Source: Euwallacea fornicatus (Eukaryota > Arthropoda > Insecta > Coleoptera > Curculionidae). Taken from it: a stretch of 64,000 bases of DNA. This document shows, in pieces, positions 23,599 to 35,956 of this stretch (the stretch's first letter is position 1; every line of letters begins with the position of its first letter). The notes under the pieces were generated by a model, which saw only the letters and a program-made list of their open reading frames with translations, did no database searches and was not told the DNA's origin. A program made the translations under genes and the position numbers. The DNA is taken from positions 5,518,001-5,582,000 of the forward strand of contig NC_089543.1 in assembly GCF_040115645.1 (NCBI RefSeq), in the 5' to 3' direction.

Positions 23599-25061
23599 TA
23601 GGGTGTTAGGGGAAGAAGTTTCGTAAATTTAACCATCGATTAGGAACATAATTTTAAACAAAAAAGTTCCTTAGAACAGTGGTCGACGACCTAATGGTTT
23701 GAAAAAAAAATGTTAAAATTGGTAAGCAAATATTTGAACAAAATGTTTAAAAACCTACTTGACATATTGTTGATTGTTCGCCGTGTAACAAAAAAAGTTA
23801 AAATTATTCAGCATTAACATTGCTGAAAGCAATTTTAAACTTAATTAAAACTAATAATACGACTCAAACGATAAAAGTAACGTTAAGCGGTAACGCCGTA
23901 CTGAACCCTGGAAATCTAACTCTTTAAATGCTCGCCCAAGTTAACTTTGCGGGTGAAGCGATAAAGCATTGGATGCGCTGGAAACTGGTTAATTCAGGTT
24001 TTTACCGTGCCAATATCTGAGTTATGCAGTCATCTGCTCTGCGTTACTATATGATAATTTGCATTTTAGCCCATCTTATCTGACATATTATCCTGTACAG
24101 AGACGGCTGGCACCATGGACAAGTGGTGCCCATTAGGGCCCAGTGAGAAGGGAAAAGGTAAAACCGCCCTTAGTGTTCACATTTGTCATGGACTATATGT
24201 TGTTCCCCCACTTTTAATATTTCAGTATGACCCGTTCTACGTTCGAATCTTTCGTCTGTCATTACGCGCAACCCCTCACTGTCGCAGTGAGTTTGGGTGT
24301 GCCGTACGTGAATTTATTCCGAGTTATTAACAGTACCTACGTAAAAACCTATCTTTACGTCCAGTTGTCGAACACTAAAATGATAATTTTGAAGAAAGAT
24401 GGATCAGAAGAAATGGTCCCAATCGTTGGCCTGCCAGATCTCCGGATCTCGATCCGTTGGATTTTTTTCTTTTGGGGTTTCATGAAAAATTTGGTCTACC
24501 CTGCTGAAATAAGGGACGAAAATCAGTTACGACAACGTATTTTCGCTGCTGCTGATCATATTAGGAATGTGCCAGGAATTTTTTATCGTGGACGGGAAAA
24601 TTGGTTAAAACGCTGTCGTACACGGATGAACTCAAATGGTGGACATTTCGGACATTTAATGTAGTAAAAACAATAACGAGTTTGCGTTTTTAATTGCGAA
24701 TGGAGTGGTGTAATATGTGTAACGCAATATATTATGCTAATTAGAGATGAGGACAATAATTTAAAGGGAAGCGGCATTTTAAAATAATAAAATAAGAATC
24801 ACATAATGTTCACATTTTAACCATAAAACCTATCGGACCCATAAAATCCGCGTGAATGCACCATATCTAGTTTATGCGGCTACTTAGGGATGAATCAAAA
24901 TGAAATAAACACGATGCGGCGTTGCCAATTCCCATAAGAATTTTTTTTGATTTTCCAGGGAAATGGTTGTATTTATGCCCCTATTATATAGGACCTTTTT
25001 GTCTAAAATGAAGTTCTTAACCATCGGTTAAATTTACGCAACTTACTTCGTTGACACCCTG
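23599..25061 (+). mobile_element. 1.46-kb DUF4817-group element with inverted ends
   Basis: The left end (GGGTGTTAGGGGAAGAAGTT, then TCGTAAATTTAACCATCGAT) and the inverted right end (GGGTGTCAACGAAGTAAGTT, then GCGTAAATTTAACCGATGG) match over more than 60 bases. TATA precedes the left end; the right flank no longer reads TA. A transposase tail lies near the right end on the plus strand. A second, shorter copy of the same family lies inverted at 42669-43668 and confirms both boundaries. Confidence 0.85.
24227..24664 (+). pseudogene. DUF4817-group transposase, C-terminal relic
   Basis: The recognisable part begins near 24435. In one frame the sequence reads RSPDLDPLDFF, the conserved stretch that contains the last catalytic Asp. 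A frameshift inside the following T-rich run moves to the frame reading WGFMKNLVYPAEIRDENQL and RQRIFAAADHIRNVPG, ending RMNSNGGHFGHLM at the stop 24662-24664. The order matches the family C-terminus. The first two catalytic Asp regions and the N-terminal DNA-binding part cannot be found in the 800 bases upstream, so most of the gene is missing or eroded. Confidence 0.65.
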
Positions 25062-25063
25062 TG

Positions 25064-26408
25064 TTCATGCAACTACTTAGCAGCACACGTCAGAAATTCA
25101 ATGGATCATTTTTGCTTTTGAGATAACTTTCCACTTTAATGAGTGAATTTTTTTTTAGAACTTCTTGCGAGAAACAATTGATGCAGAGCTGCGGTCACAT
25201 AGTATGTAAATGAAGTTATAAGAGTCGGGATAATCCCATTTATATTGTGGTTCAAATCACAAGAGTTTCGTGAAGACCTTTTTTAGGTCGTTCTGTGTGT
25301 ATTGATATACGAATCTTGACCCTTCGTAATCCTGATATACATTACACTCCACATTCGATGTTCAGCACTTGGGTCGTATTGGTTCCAAGGGGCGTATAAA
25401 AACCCAGTCAAACCGTTAAATTAGAAAATATTTAGAGAATTTTCGTTTGGATTGGAAGCCCTTTCCCTAACTTTGAAATATATTGTGTACTTGAATTTTA
25501 AGCGTTTTACTTTCATCTTTGTAAATTACTTCGGGCAAACACACTAAACACCGATTTTACTATTACCAATTAATACCAGTGCCAACCGAGTTAATGTTAG
25601 TCGATGGCCCACGAACTTGATAATTTTGTAGGTGATTTTTTATATCCCTCAGAGGACGTTGGAACTGGTAGATCAAGGACAAATGGTAAGTACTCCTCGA
25701 ACGCTGCGCCAAAAATGCCTCGCAGAGCAACACGTTCCTATTTCAGATATCTTCATTCAACCCAAAATTACCTTTTCCACCTTTATTTCATTACTGTACT
25801 CTTTTAATTGTGTTTGTTACCTAAGTAGAACAAATTTTACGCGGGCCAGCACATGCGGGTTTAAAAATTCACATTTCAGGGAATTAGTAGCCTCAGCCAA
25901 CGTTATGGCGAAATACATGCATTAAAGCGAAACTAAATTTGCTTCCATTTTTGGTCGTAATATACTTTTTTTCTAAAATAGGCACAGATAAAAACCGTCA
26001 CGTTTTTCTCTTAATTCCCCCCATATTTTAATGACGAGGAAATGGTTTAAACGCTGTTTTCAGTTATTTTTGCCATTTATTTCGTCAGCGAAGTCAAGTT
26101 ACGGAGGGGACCATTGAGTGGGACGTCGAATAGTGCTTGATGACTGTGGTTTTTTTATTGTATCACAAATTGTAAGCGCGCATCGAGGTACTCGGCGGGC
26201 CCCCCGCGTGGCCTAACAGTAGGAACGAACGCGAACACCGTGCCCGACATTAATATGGCGCATGACAATGGCGAAAACTCGTTTATTTCTTTTCAGTCCG
26301 AAACCTCTCTACGAGGTTCTTGTTTCGAAACGTATATTCCTGTGTCTGTGTAATTTTTCGTCGCAAAGATGGAAACGCATTTTTTGTAGGAATATTATAC
26401 GATCTACA
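25064..26408. other. Unassigned DNA; candidate microexon and a GC-rich patch
   Basis: No gene is established. A 33-base block at 25653-25685 is framed by TATATCCCTCAG and GTAAGT with an open frame. A GC-rich patch near 26170-26260 (for example GGCGGGCCCCCCGCG) stands out from the surroundings and might be regulatory. Two overlapping frames at 25604-25925 have no recognised relatives. Confidence 0.4.
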
Positions 26409-26410
26409 TA

Positions 26411-27690
26411 CCAGGTCTACCGGTATGAAATGAGCGCTATTTCGTGAAAATAAACACCAATTTTATCAAGGAAAGAAAAAAAAATTATTCAAAATGTTGA
26501 CCAATGCTTTCTACACATTTTGACCACCTTTCTGGCAACTTATGGATACCATGCCAATAAAAATGTGCCTCTTTGGCATCAAACCAAATAGACACCCAAT
26601 TTTCTACTTCTTCGTAGGAATCGAAGTGCTGCTCAACCAATGCGTGTCCCATCGATGAAAACAAATGACAGTCCGAAGGAGCCAAGTCTGGTGAATACGG
26701 CGGATGGGGTAGCAACTCCCAGCCAAGTGTTTTGATGACAACCGGTGTTGTTTTGTGTGCAGGTGCGTTGTCATGGAGCAAAATTACCTTCCCGTGTCTT
26801 CTGGCCCATTCTGATCGTTTTTCGTTCAATGCATCGTTTAAATTAATCAATTGTTGTCGATAGCGAACGGTATTAACGGTTTCACCAGGTTTTAAAAGCT
26901 CGTGGTGCACCACACCTTTCTGATCCCACCAAACACAAAGCATTGCCTTCTTGCCGAATCGATCAGGTGTTGCAGTCGATGTTGATGGTTGTCCCGAATC
27001 AACCCATGATTTTTTACGTTAAGGATTTTGAAAATAAATCCATTTTTCAACTCCAGTAACAATTCGATGCAAAACTGATTTTCTTTCGTGCCTTTGAAGC
27101 AAAATTTCACAGGTGTTTTTTCGGTTCTCCATCTGTCTTTCATTCGATTCATGCGGCACACATTTTCCACACTTTTGGATATTTCCAGTAGCTTTCAAAC
27201 GATCAGAAATTGTTCGTTGTGCAACATTTAACATTTCTACCATTTGCTTTTGACTTAAAGTGTCATCTTCGTCCAGTATTGATTGCAGTTCGGCGTCTTA
27301 GAAGTTTCTTGGTGGTCTGCCACGTTCTTCATTTTGCACATCAAAATTGTTATTTCTGAATCGTTGAAACCATCTTTTGCATGTTGCTTCTGATAAAGCA
27401 CAATCACCATATGCTCCGACAAGCATTCGATGAGACTCTGCAGTACTTTTCTTCAGATGAAAGCAAAAAATTAGTGCTTTCCGCATATCGTCATTTTGTG
27501 GTAGAAAATTCGACATTTTTGGCACAACGAAATAATATATTGTTGTTTGTTCAAGGACTTGATTTGTACTAAATATGGTTGTCAGTTTGCGTACCAACCA
27601 AGCAAACCAAAAAAAGTGTTTTTTTGCAACAAATGTCCTGTATCGAGACATTTATATCGTGACGCTCACTTCATGCCGGTATACCTGGTG
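26411..27690 (-). mobile_element. mariner transposon of full length, minus orientation
   Basis: The left end CCAGGTCTACCGGTATGAAA and the inverted right end CCAGGTATACCGGCATGAAG match at 23 of the outer 26 bases. TA flanks both sides (26409-26410 and 27691-27692). The length of 1280 bases is standard for mariner, and the transposase frame fills most of it. The right tip carries two extra bases before the TA. Confidence 0.93.
26485..27516 (-). pseudogene. mariner transposase pseudogene (DD-D type)
   Basis: From ATG at 27516 one frame of 344 codons runs to the stop at 26485, the usual mariner length. The N-terminus contains a helix-turn-helix region (ALSEATCKRWFQRFRNNNFD). Later come WVDSGQPSTSTA, MLCVWWDQKGVVHHELLKPG, LLHDNAPAH and YSPDLAPSDCHLF, all mariner hallmarks. 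Only two in-frame stops interrupt it (TAA at 27298-27300 and 27019-27021), with no frameshift. The first catalytic Asp is Val (TGVEKW where the family has TGDEKW). I count 32 rather than 34 residues between the second and third Asp, pointing to a small in-frame deletion. The copy is therefore dead though fairly young. It resembles the mellifera/cecropia-type mariners; the subfamily is uncertain. Confidence 0.95.
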
Positions 27691-27692
27691 TA

Positions 27693-30600
27693 CACCTTTA
27701 TTTTTTAAGATACCTTGCACGCGCAGAGCACCTCAACTGACACCCGACCAGCGGCACTCATTAACGTGCCAACAAAGGCTTTGAAAGTCCCATTTGTAGC
27801 AACAGCCGTAATGTTCTTTTTAATTTCAGATTGAGCCCTACATATACATGGACTTTTTCCAAATAAAATTAGATGCTATAGTGAGAATAGAATGGAATGG
27901 TTTCCTATTTGTTTCACGGAAGACAAGCGTTCGACATGAACACCGCTGGGACAAATAGACAACGGTTTTAAACTAGATAGAATTTGAGACAATTATTCTC
28001 CGAAGAAAAATTCGAAGAGAGAATGTTCCTATTAACGCTAGAGTGCGAACACATTCCGGTTATCAGACATATTGGAAATGTCACCGTCAGGATCGCAAGA
28101 TTTCATTGAAATGTGTTTTGAATAAAGCTATATGGATAAAATAAAATTGAGCGGAAAATTTAAACAAACAACGCCTGTCTCGGGCGTCACGCCTGCATTT
28201 GAAGTGCCTCCTTTGTGACGTACTATTTACCTTCGGTTTTTACATTAAAATGACAATTTCGTTATTAACAATTTAAGGGAAATGTCAAATGCCGAGCTTC
28301 GAAAATCCCGTTTCCTCACCATCATGATCCAAATCTCAGCTCGAAATCGGCAGAACTATAAGACACTTTTGAAACTCTAACCCTCGACTTTCACGGAAAT
28401 ACTTGTTTCCGTGACAAAATAATATTTCCGCCGGAGCTGGAATAATTTTAACCCTAAATTAGCTCTAACTCTAAAATTATCTAAATTATGAGCCATAATA
28501 TTTTTTTTTACCGTTCTAAAGTTATATTATGATACCCGGCTTCAACGTTTGCTACTATGTTAATAGGCTCTTGTACATTTCGTTATGAATGGAAATTAAT
28601 ATGGTGTGTATTTTTTGAAGACTTCAAAGCTCGGCAGGCTATGATTTTAATATATTACTCAGAAGAGCTAGCGGTAGAGCAATTACATGAGATCTGCGGT
28701 TACAAGGAGCGCGCCCCAATGAGGAGGAAGGAACCGTAGGGCGCGCCTTGAACGAAATTGAGGGTTTCTGAAAGTATTCCTATGAGTTCTTCTCTTACAT
28801 TTTGTTCGATTCAATAGCGTAAAATTGCCAACAAAAAAAACGGTCGGTATTTCTTATTTTATTGCAATGAAATATTTCTGGCTCTCAGCAAATACCTCGA
28901 AATAGTCAATTTATCGTTCCTTGTTCCTTAAAGACAGTCAGCATCCTTTTAAACATGTTACATGGGATTAGAATCAATCTAGGGATTCTCCTGAGGCGGA
29001 TCGCTTATCGACAGAACCAGAATACTTCTTTGTTTCTGTGTGGCTTAATAGGTTTAAGCTGTTTAAGGACAAAATGAGACGTCCAGTGTATTGATACCGA
29101 TGTTTTTTTTTTTAGTGGACGAAAACATTTTATTGCACGAGGTTCCATTTGCCCGTCTAACTCCGAAATTAATTTCGGCCTTTCACTCTACTCAATTTGA
29201 CCCCCATTATCAAATTAATTTTCGAACCAATAATCTACGATTCGGATTTAACTTTGGATGTAACTGGGGAGCAAATGGTTCATTCTTTTCAAAAACCGGT
29301 GAATGAAAACCGAATAAATCAGTTAACTGGCAAATTGGTCTTTTTGCTTTAATACTTTGCTTGCAATGAAAGTCCAATATGGGGACATGAAAATCGTATT
29401 GTTTCACATAAACAGCCCAACAAGGGATAATTCAGATTGCATTGCATAAAACTTCCATGGTTAAGTACTTACGCCTATTTTCCTTCCCACTTTTTTGAAA
29501 TTTACTAGAAAACTGTGCACAATGCTCCAAATGCTCCGAAACCAATGCGAGGCTAAGTGCAATGCATATACAACGTTATCGCATTTATCCTGCTTTTCTT
29601 GCACCCATTGTTCTATTAGGTTAAAACAGAATTATTATTCTGAAAGGCTCTCTAAACACTATAGAATTCAAGGACTGGAAATGCATTCGCCTCTTTTTGA
29701 CATGGAAATTATGCGTCAAAATGTCAAGACGATACGATAAGTTGTAATGCAGTTAGCTCTGAAGTTGCCTCTGCGCACACTCGAGCGTTGTGTCTGACGT
29801 GCGATTTGCGGCATCGTAGAGTTGCTTAGGAAACAACAGCAACATTTTGATTTATGTCAGGCGATTTCTTTCACCACACACGACGTTACTTTTGGTCGAC
29901 TTGAACTGAAATGAAGATAAATCGACCGTTTTATCCCAGGAGGATCCTTTAACAGTTAACGCATCGTTCAAATATCACTTTAATCTGTGAAAGTAGGCAA
30001 TTTTGAACGGTAGATCTGTAAACCTGCACTGCCTCGTTTGAACGGTTTGAAAATGATTTTTTGTAAAGCTACTAAAAAGCAAAATACTGTTACGAACGTT
30101 CATATTAAGATTGGGGTCGGATAACGCCGGTTGCATTATGGTATTTTCAGTTTTAAGTCGGCTTTCAATCATTTTAATATTAATTGTACCTGGTAGCGTG
30201 TGTGTGCAGCTCAGTTCAGGTTAATGGAATTTGAGCCATTGTGTGATCCTAGGTGAGCTCAATTTCACTGAAGTAGAACGATTATATTACGTGCTTTTTT
30301 CAATCTCTTTTTACTTTCGTTCAAATTTTTCACGTGACCTCTGCTGCAATTTGATCTCGTCTTCCCCTTTGCCCCTTTCTGTGGCTATATTTGATTATTC
30401 ATGTGTCCGCTCATACTTTTCTCATGTCCGACTTGTCTATTATTTGTAGATTCGCGATGAATGGTTCAACCAATCTAGTTTTGTACGGCAAAACATGTTA
30501 CTTTTAACAAGGTAATGTGACTGAAACACAGTTTACTTCCGATCCTTTTTTCAGAGATTTTACTAAATTTTCGCTCTTCTTAAAACTAAACGGTATTAGT

Positions 30601-31910
30601 GCTCGAGTGAACTCGGTGTGGAGTCACTCGAGTGTTTTTACAAACAGAAAGGAAATAGTATTTCTTGCCCATTGGGTGTTTCCGTAGCGTCATTATTTAC
30701 TATCTTTAGAGGTATCTCCTTCGGAATTTGTTTACACCCTGCCTGCATTTTTCTCTTGGCTTATTCGTACAGAGAGGTGGTGGTAGAATTCTTCTCTGAG
30801 AACGCAAAGATAAACCACATTCGCGAACGCGCGGCGCATGCCTCCCCAGCTGATGGGTGCCCTGACGGCCTAATTGCAGGACTTCACCTGAAACTTCATG
30901 CAAACCCATGGTTGTCTCCTAACGCAACAATTTTACCACCTACCATCATTCACCAGTCTATATTTGTTGTTTCTTCTAGTATCATTAAGGTATTTCTCCC
31001 GATATTCATCGGTGTCTGTCTTCCTGTTTAATTCAATAAACGTGCGGCTTTTCAGCAGGTATCACGCCTTTCATGCCAGGTACTTTGAAAGGTTTAATGG
31101 TTTAAGTTGAGTGGATTACGCACTTCTTAAACTTCCAGCAATATATTCTATCTCAATATTTCCTTGGACCATTTTCACCAGTGAGAATCGGGCCACACGA
31201 AATGACGATAGGAGCTTCAATTATAAATTCAGGTTCAGATCTGACATTTGAAAAGCCAAAGCTGCCTTAAACTCGATACCAAAGAATATTGCTTCTTTGA
31301 TTCCCGTCCTTGCCCCGACATACAGAATGAGGAATTTTAGACGTCCGAAAAGTGCAATTGTCTGCTTGAAATAGATAGCTTTGTGACTATATATGAATTC
31401 CTACAAATTTCAGCATTTCGGGATTTGGGACATTGCTTGCTGGAATAGAATTCAATTTGGTATTTATTTGGTCGCTAATAAAGGCTCCCTGGAGTTGTGT
31501 ATTTAATACCGCTTTACAGCTCTTCCAGCTAGATCAATACATATAAAAACTATTGGGAAAAGCCATTTCCTTCCTTCGCAGCGGGAACAGTAACACAAAT
31601 TGAAATTGCACAATTTTCTCCCCGCGGCAGAAAAGTCGATCAACACCAGCAGATGTGAGCAATATTCACTTAAAAATTGATTCAAATCCATTATCAAGGA
31701 TTCGCTAATTTGGCGAAGAAAGTTCGGGGCCAAAAATCGCCCTTTTGCGGTATTGCACCCACGTAGGATATAGAACAGACAACATTTGTAACAAAACATA
31801 TTTCTCCCATTTGGAACGATTGAGGAAATTTTTATTCCCTGCAAATATCTCAATGCGAAGTTGCAAAAGAGAAATCGCATGCTGATATTGAAAAGCATTT
31901 TTCATGTACT
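27693..31910. other. Unassigned DNA
   Basis: No gene is recognised. The longest frame (30618-31031, 137 codons, plus strand) follows an acceptor-like tract (CCTTTTTTCAG near 30554) and covers a CpG-rich patch at 30820-30890, but its translation resembles nothing I know and an opposing frame overlaps it. A CpG-rich patch also lies at 29755-29830. Confidence 0.45.
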
Positions 31911-34900
31911 TGAGAGTCTGCTTCTGATTAACTCAATCAAGTGAGTTAAATGAGACAAATGAGACCTGTCAAAGGGCAAAGATTTTCTCGAATGCTTGCG
32001 GTATGTATAGTTATAGCTCCTTTTGAGCTTTCGGGAATTTCCCCACAAAAGCGCGTGTATTATATTATTCCATTCACTATTTAGTATCGAACGAAGCTGT
32101 TTTTTAGTCTGGAATCGTTTTAGCAAATAGATTTAAAAATGCTTAGCGCAGTGATCGCGCCAATCGGGCGTAAAGTCGCTGAAATTTACATTGAGCAAAA
32201 GTACCGACGAGAATTATTCACTTTCTTCTAAAAGGCCCCATCTTTGCGCCTCACAAATACCCATAAAGCTGTACACTTAAGCGAAGAAACAATCTCTGCG
32301 TTGAAATAAATGCTAAACCAAATTGCCTTGCCTCCGAATGCATACAAAGCTGATTCGTCAATCTCACATTTCACTAAAGTATAATGTTGTTTTTGCAGCT
32401 ATGTGAACGTTAGTTACAAATCAACGGCTGAAGACACTAATGGAGACTAATAGTATTCGTATGCTGATTTAACACACAGGGTTGCCACTACATGCGGCAC
32501 TAGCACAGTTGTAAACAAGTCTCAACCCTGATATTGATGGCACGACGCCATTGTTCAAGGAACCATTTACCTGGATTAAATTTCCAATAATTTCACCTTT
32601 ACTCTGGCAAGATTCTCTTAATTAGCGAAACTGTTCGCAGACTAAGAAAATTAGTTTTATTGACCTCCGGAAATTTTTAGAAGAAAAAAACTCCCTTTGT
32701 CGAAGAAACTAAGCACTGCAGGCGTCGCCTTGAATACTTGTATGATTGTTTGTTGTACAAATTCTATCTGCAAATAGTAAAAATTTATCTTCGAGTGGGT
32801 CAGGCGAACTCGAGGATTTTCTGCCTATAATCGCTCGGACTAAAGCGACCTGCGTGGGCTGCCAGGCGCACAGGTCGTAGCAGTAACGCACTCAATGTTT
32901 CTCCGTTAAATCAAATAAGTTTTCGTTTAGCTCTTTAGGAGCCGAGCTGTATCGTTCTTCGATGAGACAATTTTCATATAAAAATTTCACCTCGATTAAA
33001 TTGTAAATGTAAACCTTCCATAGTACAATTTTAAATCGGATATTGGCAAAAACGAAGCAATAATAACGGATCCATGATAACAACCAATTAATACCAAAAA
33101 TCGTGGCTCAGATCTTTTTTGCGTTCGTGAGTAAAATAACGTTATTTTGCAAAAAATAAATGTTTTTTTAGTCCCGTACACTGACGTATAATATATATTG
33201 TGTCACCAACAAGCCTTTGGATTTGCAAAAGAATGGCCAGACAATTGGTGGATTTTTGAATGATATCGATTTCTTGTTGGCCTTTTAAAAGATAAAACCT
33301 CAGCAGAAAACAGTTCGCTTTGTTCATTGTTTGATTCATTCCCTTTGGCTTACCTGTCAACGCGAAACTTGAGTCCTATGGCAACAATTACACTTCTTTT
33401 TTATTTCTTTTTTTTTATATGAAAGTGAGAGGCGCCTTGAGTGTAATAATATTAGTGCGGAGTGAAATAGGATTCATTTTCATTACTCCGATTTGTGTTA
33501 GGAGGTTTCCGGGTCAGTTCGCCACATTAGCAGCTTGCAACCCGTTTAGGTAACTTAATAATGCTGCTGTTCCTAGGTATAAAGCCAGAGGATAATTAAA
33601 GATCCCATCAAGCTAATTCAAAACTTCTGTATTGCCTCTAATTAAACTGATGCGCTTTTGACGTTGAAATAAAAATGAAAACTGGAGGTTAAATTAATTG
33701 TGACTTGCAGACTTTTTAGGGCCTTGCGGAAACCCCTTCTTCTTAATGTAATAAATGAATACTCCTCTTTAATTCGAAATCTTTTATACAGAAGTAAACT
33801 TCTGCCCAACCCGAAAAAGGGGGAGAATAATAGAAAAATAAAGGCAAAAGATCTAGGTCATCAGATCTGCGATGGGGTAGATGAAATTTATGTATCTGTT
33901 GGCGTGTCAACTAGACGCGGAAATTTCGGCATCCGAATCTGAACTTGCAATGGAAAATTTTATTCCACTATAAGTCATTTAGGAGTTCTTCAGCTACATG
34001 CTTCGGATTATATTGCCAGGGAAACTTCGTTAACTTTGCAAAACTAAATATCGTAAAGTAAAGTTTCTGTGCTTATTATCTATTGACAAAAGACGGATCA
34101 AAATACAGATGACCTGGAAAGAAATGGATGATGGCCGTGAACCGTCCTCCACCGAGAACAAAAATATTCTTTGTTTTCGCTAGAAGTTCTCATTTTCGGT
34201 TACTTCCCTTCGCATCTACAAAAAATTATATCAACAGAACATATTGTGCTCGTGTGACGACTCACGAAGACTTGCACCATTGCAGTTGCACTAGCCCAAT
34301 TGAAGGCAGGAACCCCCGGGCCCATTGGGGAAAAATATATCAAAACTAAAATTGGATAAACATCGCATAACTTTCCACATACAATAGCTAAAAATGAAAT
34401 GTATGTAATATTAATACGTCGAACTAAACAACATTTTGGTAAATATTTAGTTAAACCAGGAGTTTTCGACCGAGTAACGCAAGCGCTCAATTTTTAGAGC
34501 AATCAATGAGCTTCATGTTCTCATATTAAATTTAAAAATTAATGTTTTGCTACTGATACAGTCAGTTGATATATGCAGTATTAGTAGCATAAATGTAACA
34601 TTAAACCTTTTTTAAATTTCACAGCTTAATGGCCTGGGGGCTTAATAAATCTACACGTCGAATTCGCGTTTGATGGCCAAAGCGTAAAAAACTCTTTTAT
34701 TGTTAGTCTTACTTTTGCCTCAGAGGACAAATGTTACCACGAATTCCCTCTTTCAATATATATGGCAAAACGACGTCGGATCACCGTTTAAATGAATGTA
34801 ATGGCAATATTCTCATATTGAAGGAGCGATGGAAAAGCTCGTTAAGAGCCATAAGAAGGTTTGAAAATAAGCGCCATATTTCTCGATTCAATGGTTGTCT

Positions 34901-35701
34901 ATGAGCGTCCCATGAAACATACCGAAACGTACACGGGTAGTCGAAAACGAATACGTCTCGGACTACACCAAGATTTCCTTTGAAGTCTCAAAAACGAACA
35001 AGTCACGTTACTTTGAATTGAGGGCGTTTTTCACTAACACAACATAACAGAATAAACTTCGGACGAGACGTTTGACTGAGACATATGAAATTGATTTTAG
35101 AACTTTCGGCTCGTTTTGTAACTGGGTCATTTTATAACTAATCAAAGTAAAGCTTTGAAGTAAATATATCTGGAGTTTTGGTTAAAAAGAAAATTGGAAA
35201 AACACACTTTTCTAACTAGACATTCGTATCTGCGGAAAATTCTATTACTGAAAGATTTTGCTTGGAGTGGGGAAGTTTGTGATAATCGTCAGATGCAGAG
35301 CAAAGAAATCGTATTAGATTCGAGTGTTAAAAACCTCAAACCAGTCATTTCTGATCACAATTTGGCCTCAATTTATAAGCTTTGGTAATGCGACTTTAAA
35401 ATTTCCATCCTAATGGAAGCTGTGGAATTACCGCAAGTGTCCAAACACGCCCACTTGGCCTGGAGCAAGTTGTGCCATGTTTTTATTGATAAAAAAAACT
35501 CCCTAAAATTAAAGTAACATGATTTGTTTTCCTTAGTGACTTCAAAGAAAAAGCTTGGGGTAGTCCGGAACATATTTGTATTTGCCATGTTACGTCGGGT
35601 CTTTTATAGGACGTGAACGCGAAACCAATGAGCTGAATAAGTCGAACCCTATTATCCAACCCCTTTCATGTGCATACTTTATTCTTATTTCTTTCTTCTA
35701 G
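31911..35701. other. Unassigned DNA
   Basis: No gene is recognised. A 16-base perfect palindrome (AAAATAACGTTATTTT) lies at 33133-33148. An acceptor-like TTGTTTTTGCAG ends at 32398, followed by a 16-codon frame (YVNVSYKSTAEDTNGD). The stretch ends in a very strong pyrimidine tract, TTATTTCTTTCTTCTAG, at 35701. Confidence 0.45.
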
Positions 35702-35956
35702 AACATCATGACGTGTCCTGAGATGGCTGATCTAAGCGAGAAGATGATGTCTTGAAATTTTCATGGGGAGATTTACGCAAGATGAAATGTTCTCAACATT
35801 GATTAAACTATCATCTTCCCGACTACGCAGCACCTATGTGTGATTTTGCACCCCTTAGACTGATTGCGATCTAAACCTTTGATCGTAACTTCGTAAATAC
35901 ACAAATCATAAAAATCTCATGATGTTTTTCAAAAATCATTAAATCGACAATGAGCA

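Noticed and set aside
30618..31031. 137-codon open frame on the plus strand
   Set aside because: No recognisable domain, an opposing frame overlaps it, and it covers a CpG-rich patch where stops are rarer. The length is not exceptional for 64 kb.
31503..31898. 131-codon open frame on the minus strand
   Set aside because: No family resemblance, no splice or promoter signals, and an overlapping frame on the same strand.
33133..33148. Perfect 16-base AT-rich palindrome
   Set aside because: Short and AT-rich; expected by chance and without associated structure.
33700..33942. 80-codon basic frame
   Set aside because: It begins at GTG, has no protein resemblance and no splice support.
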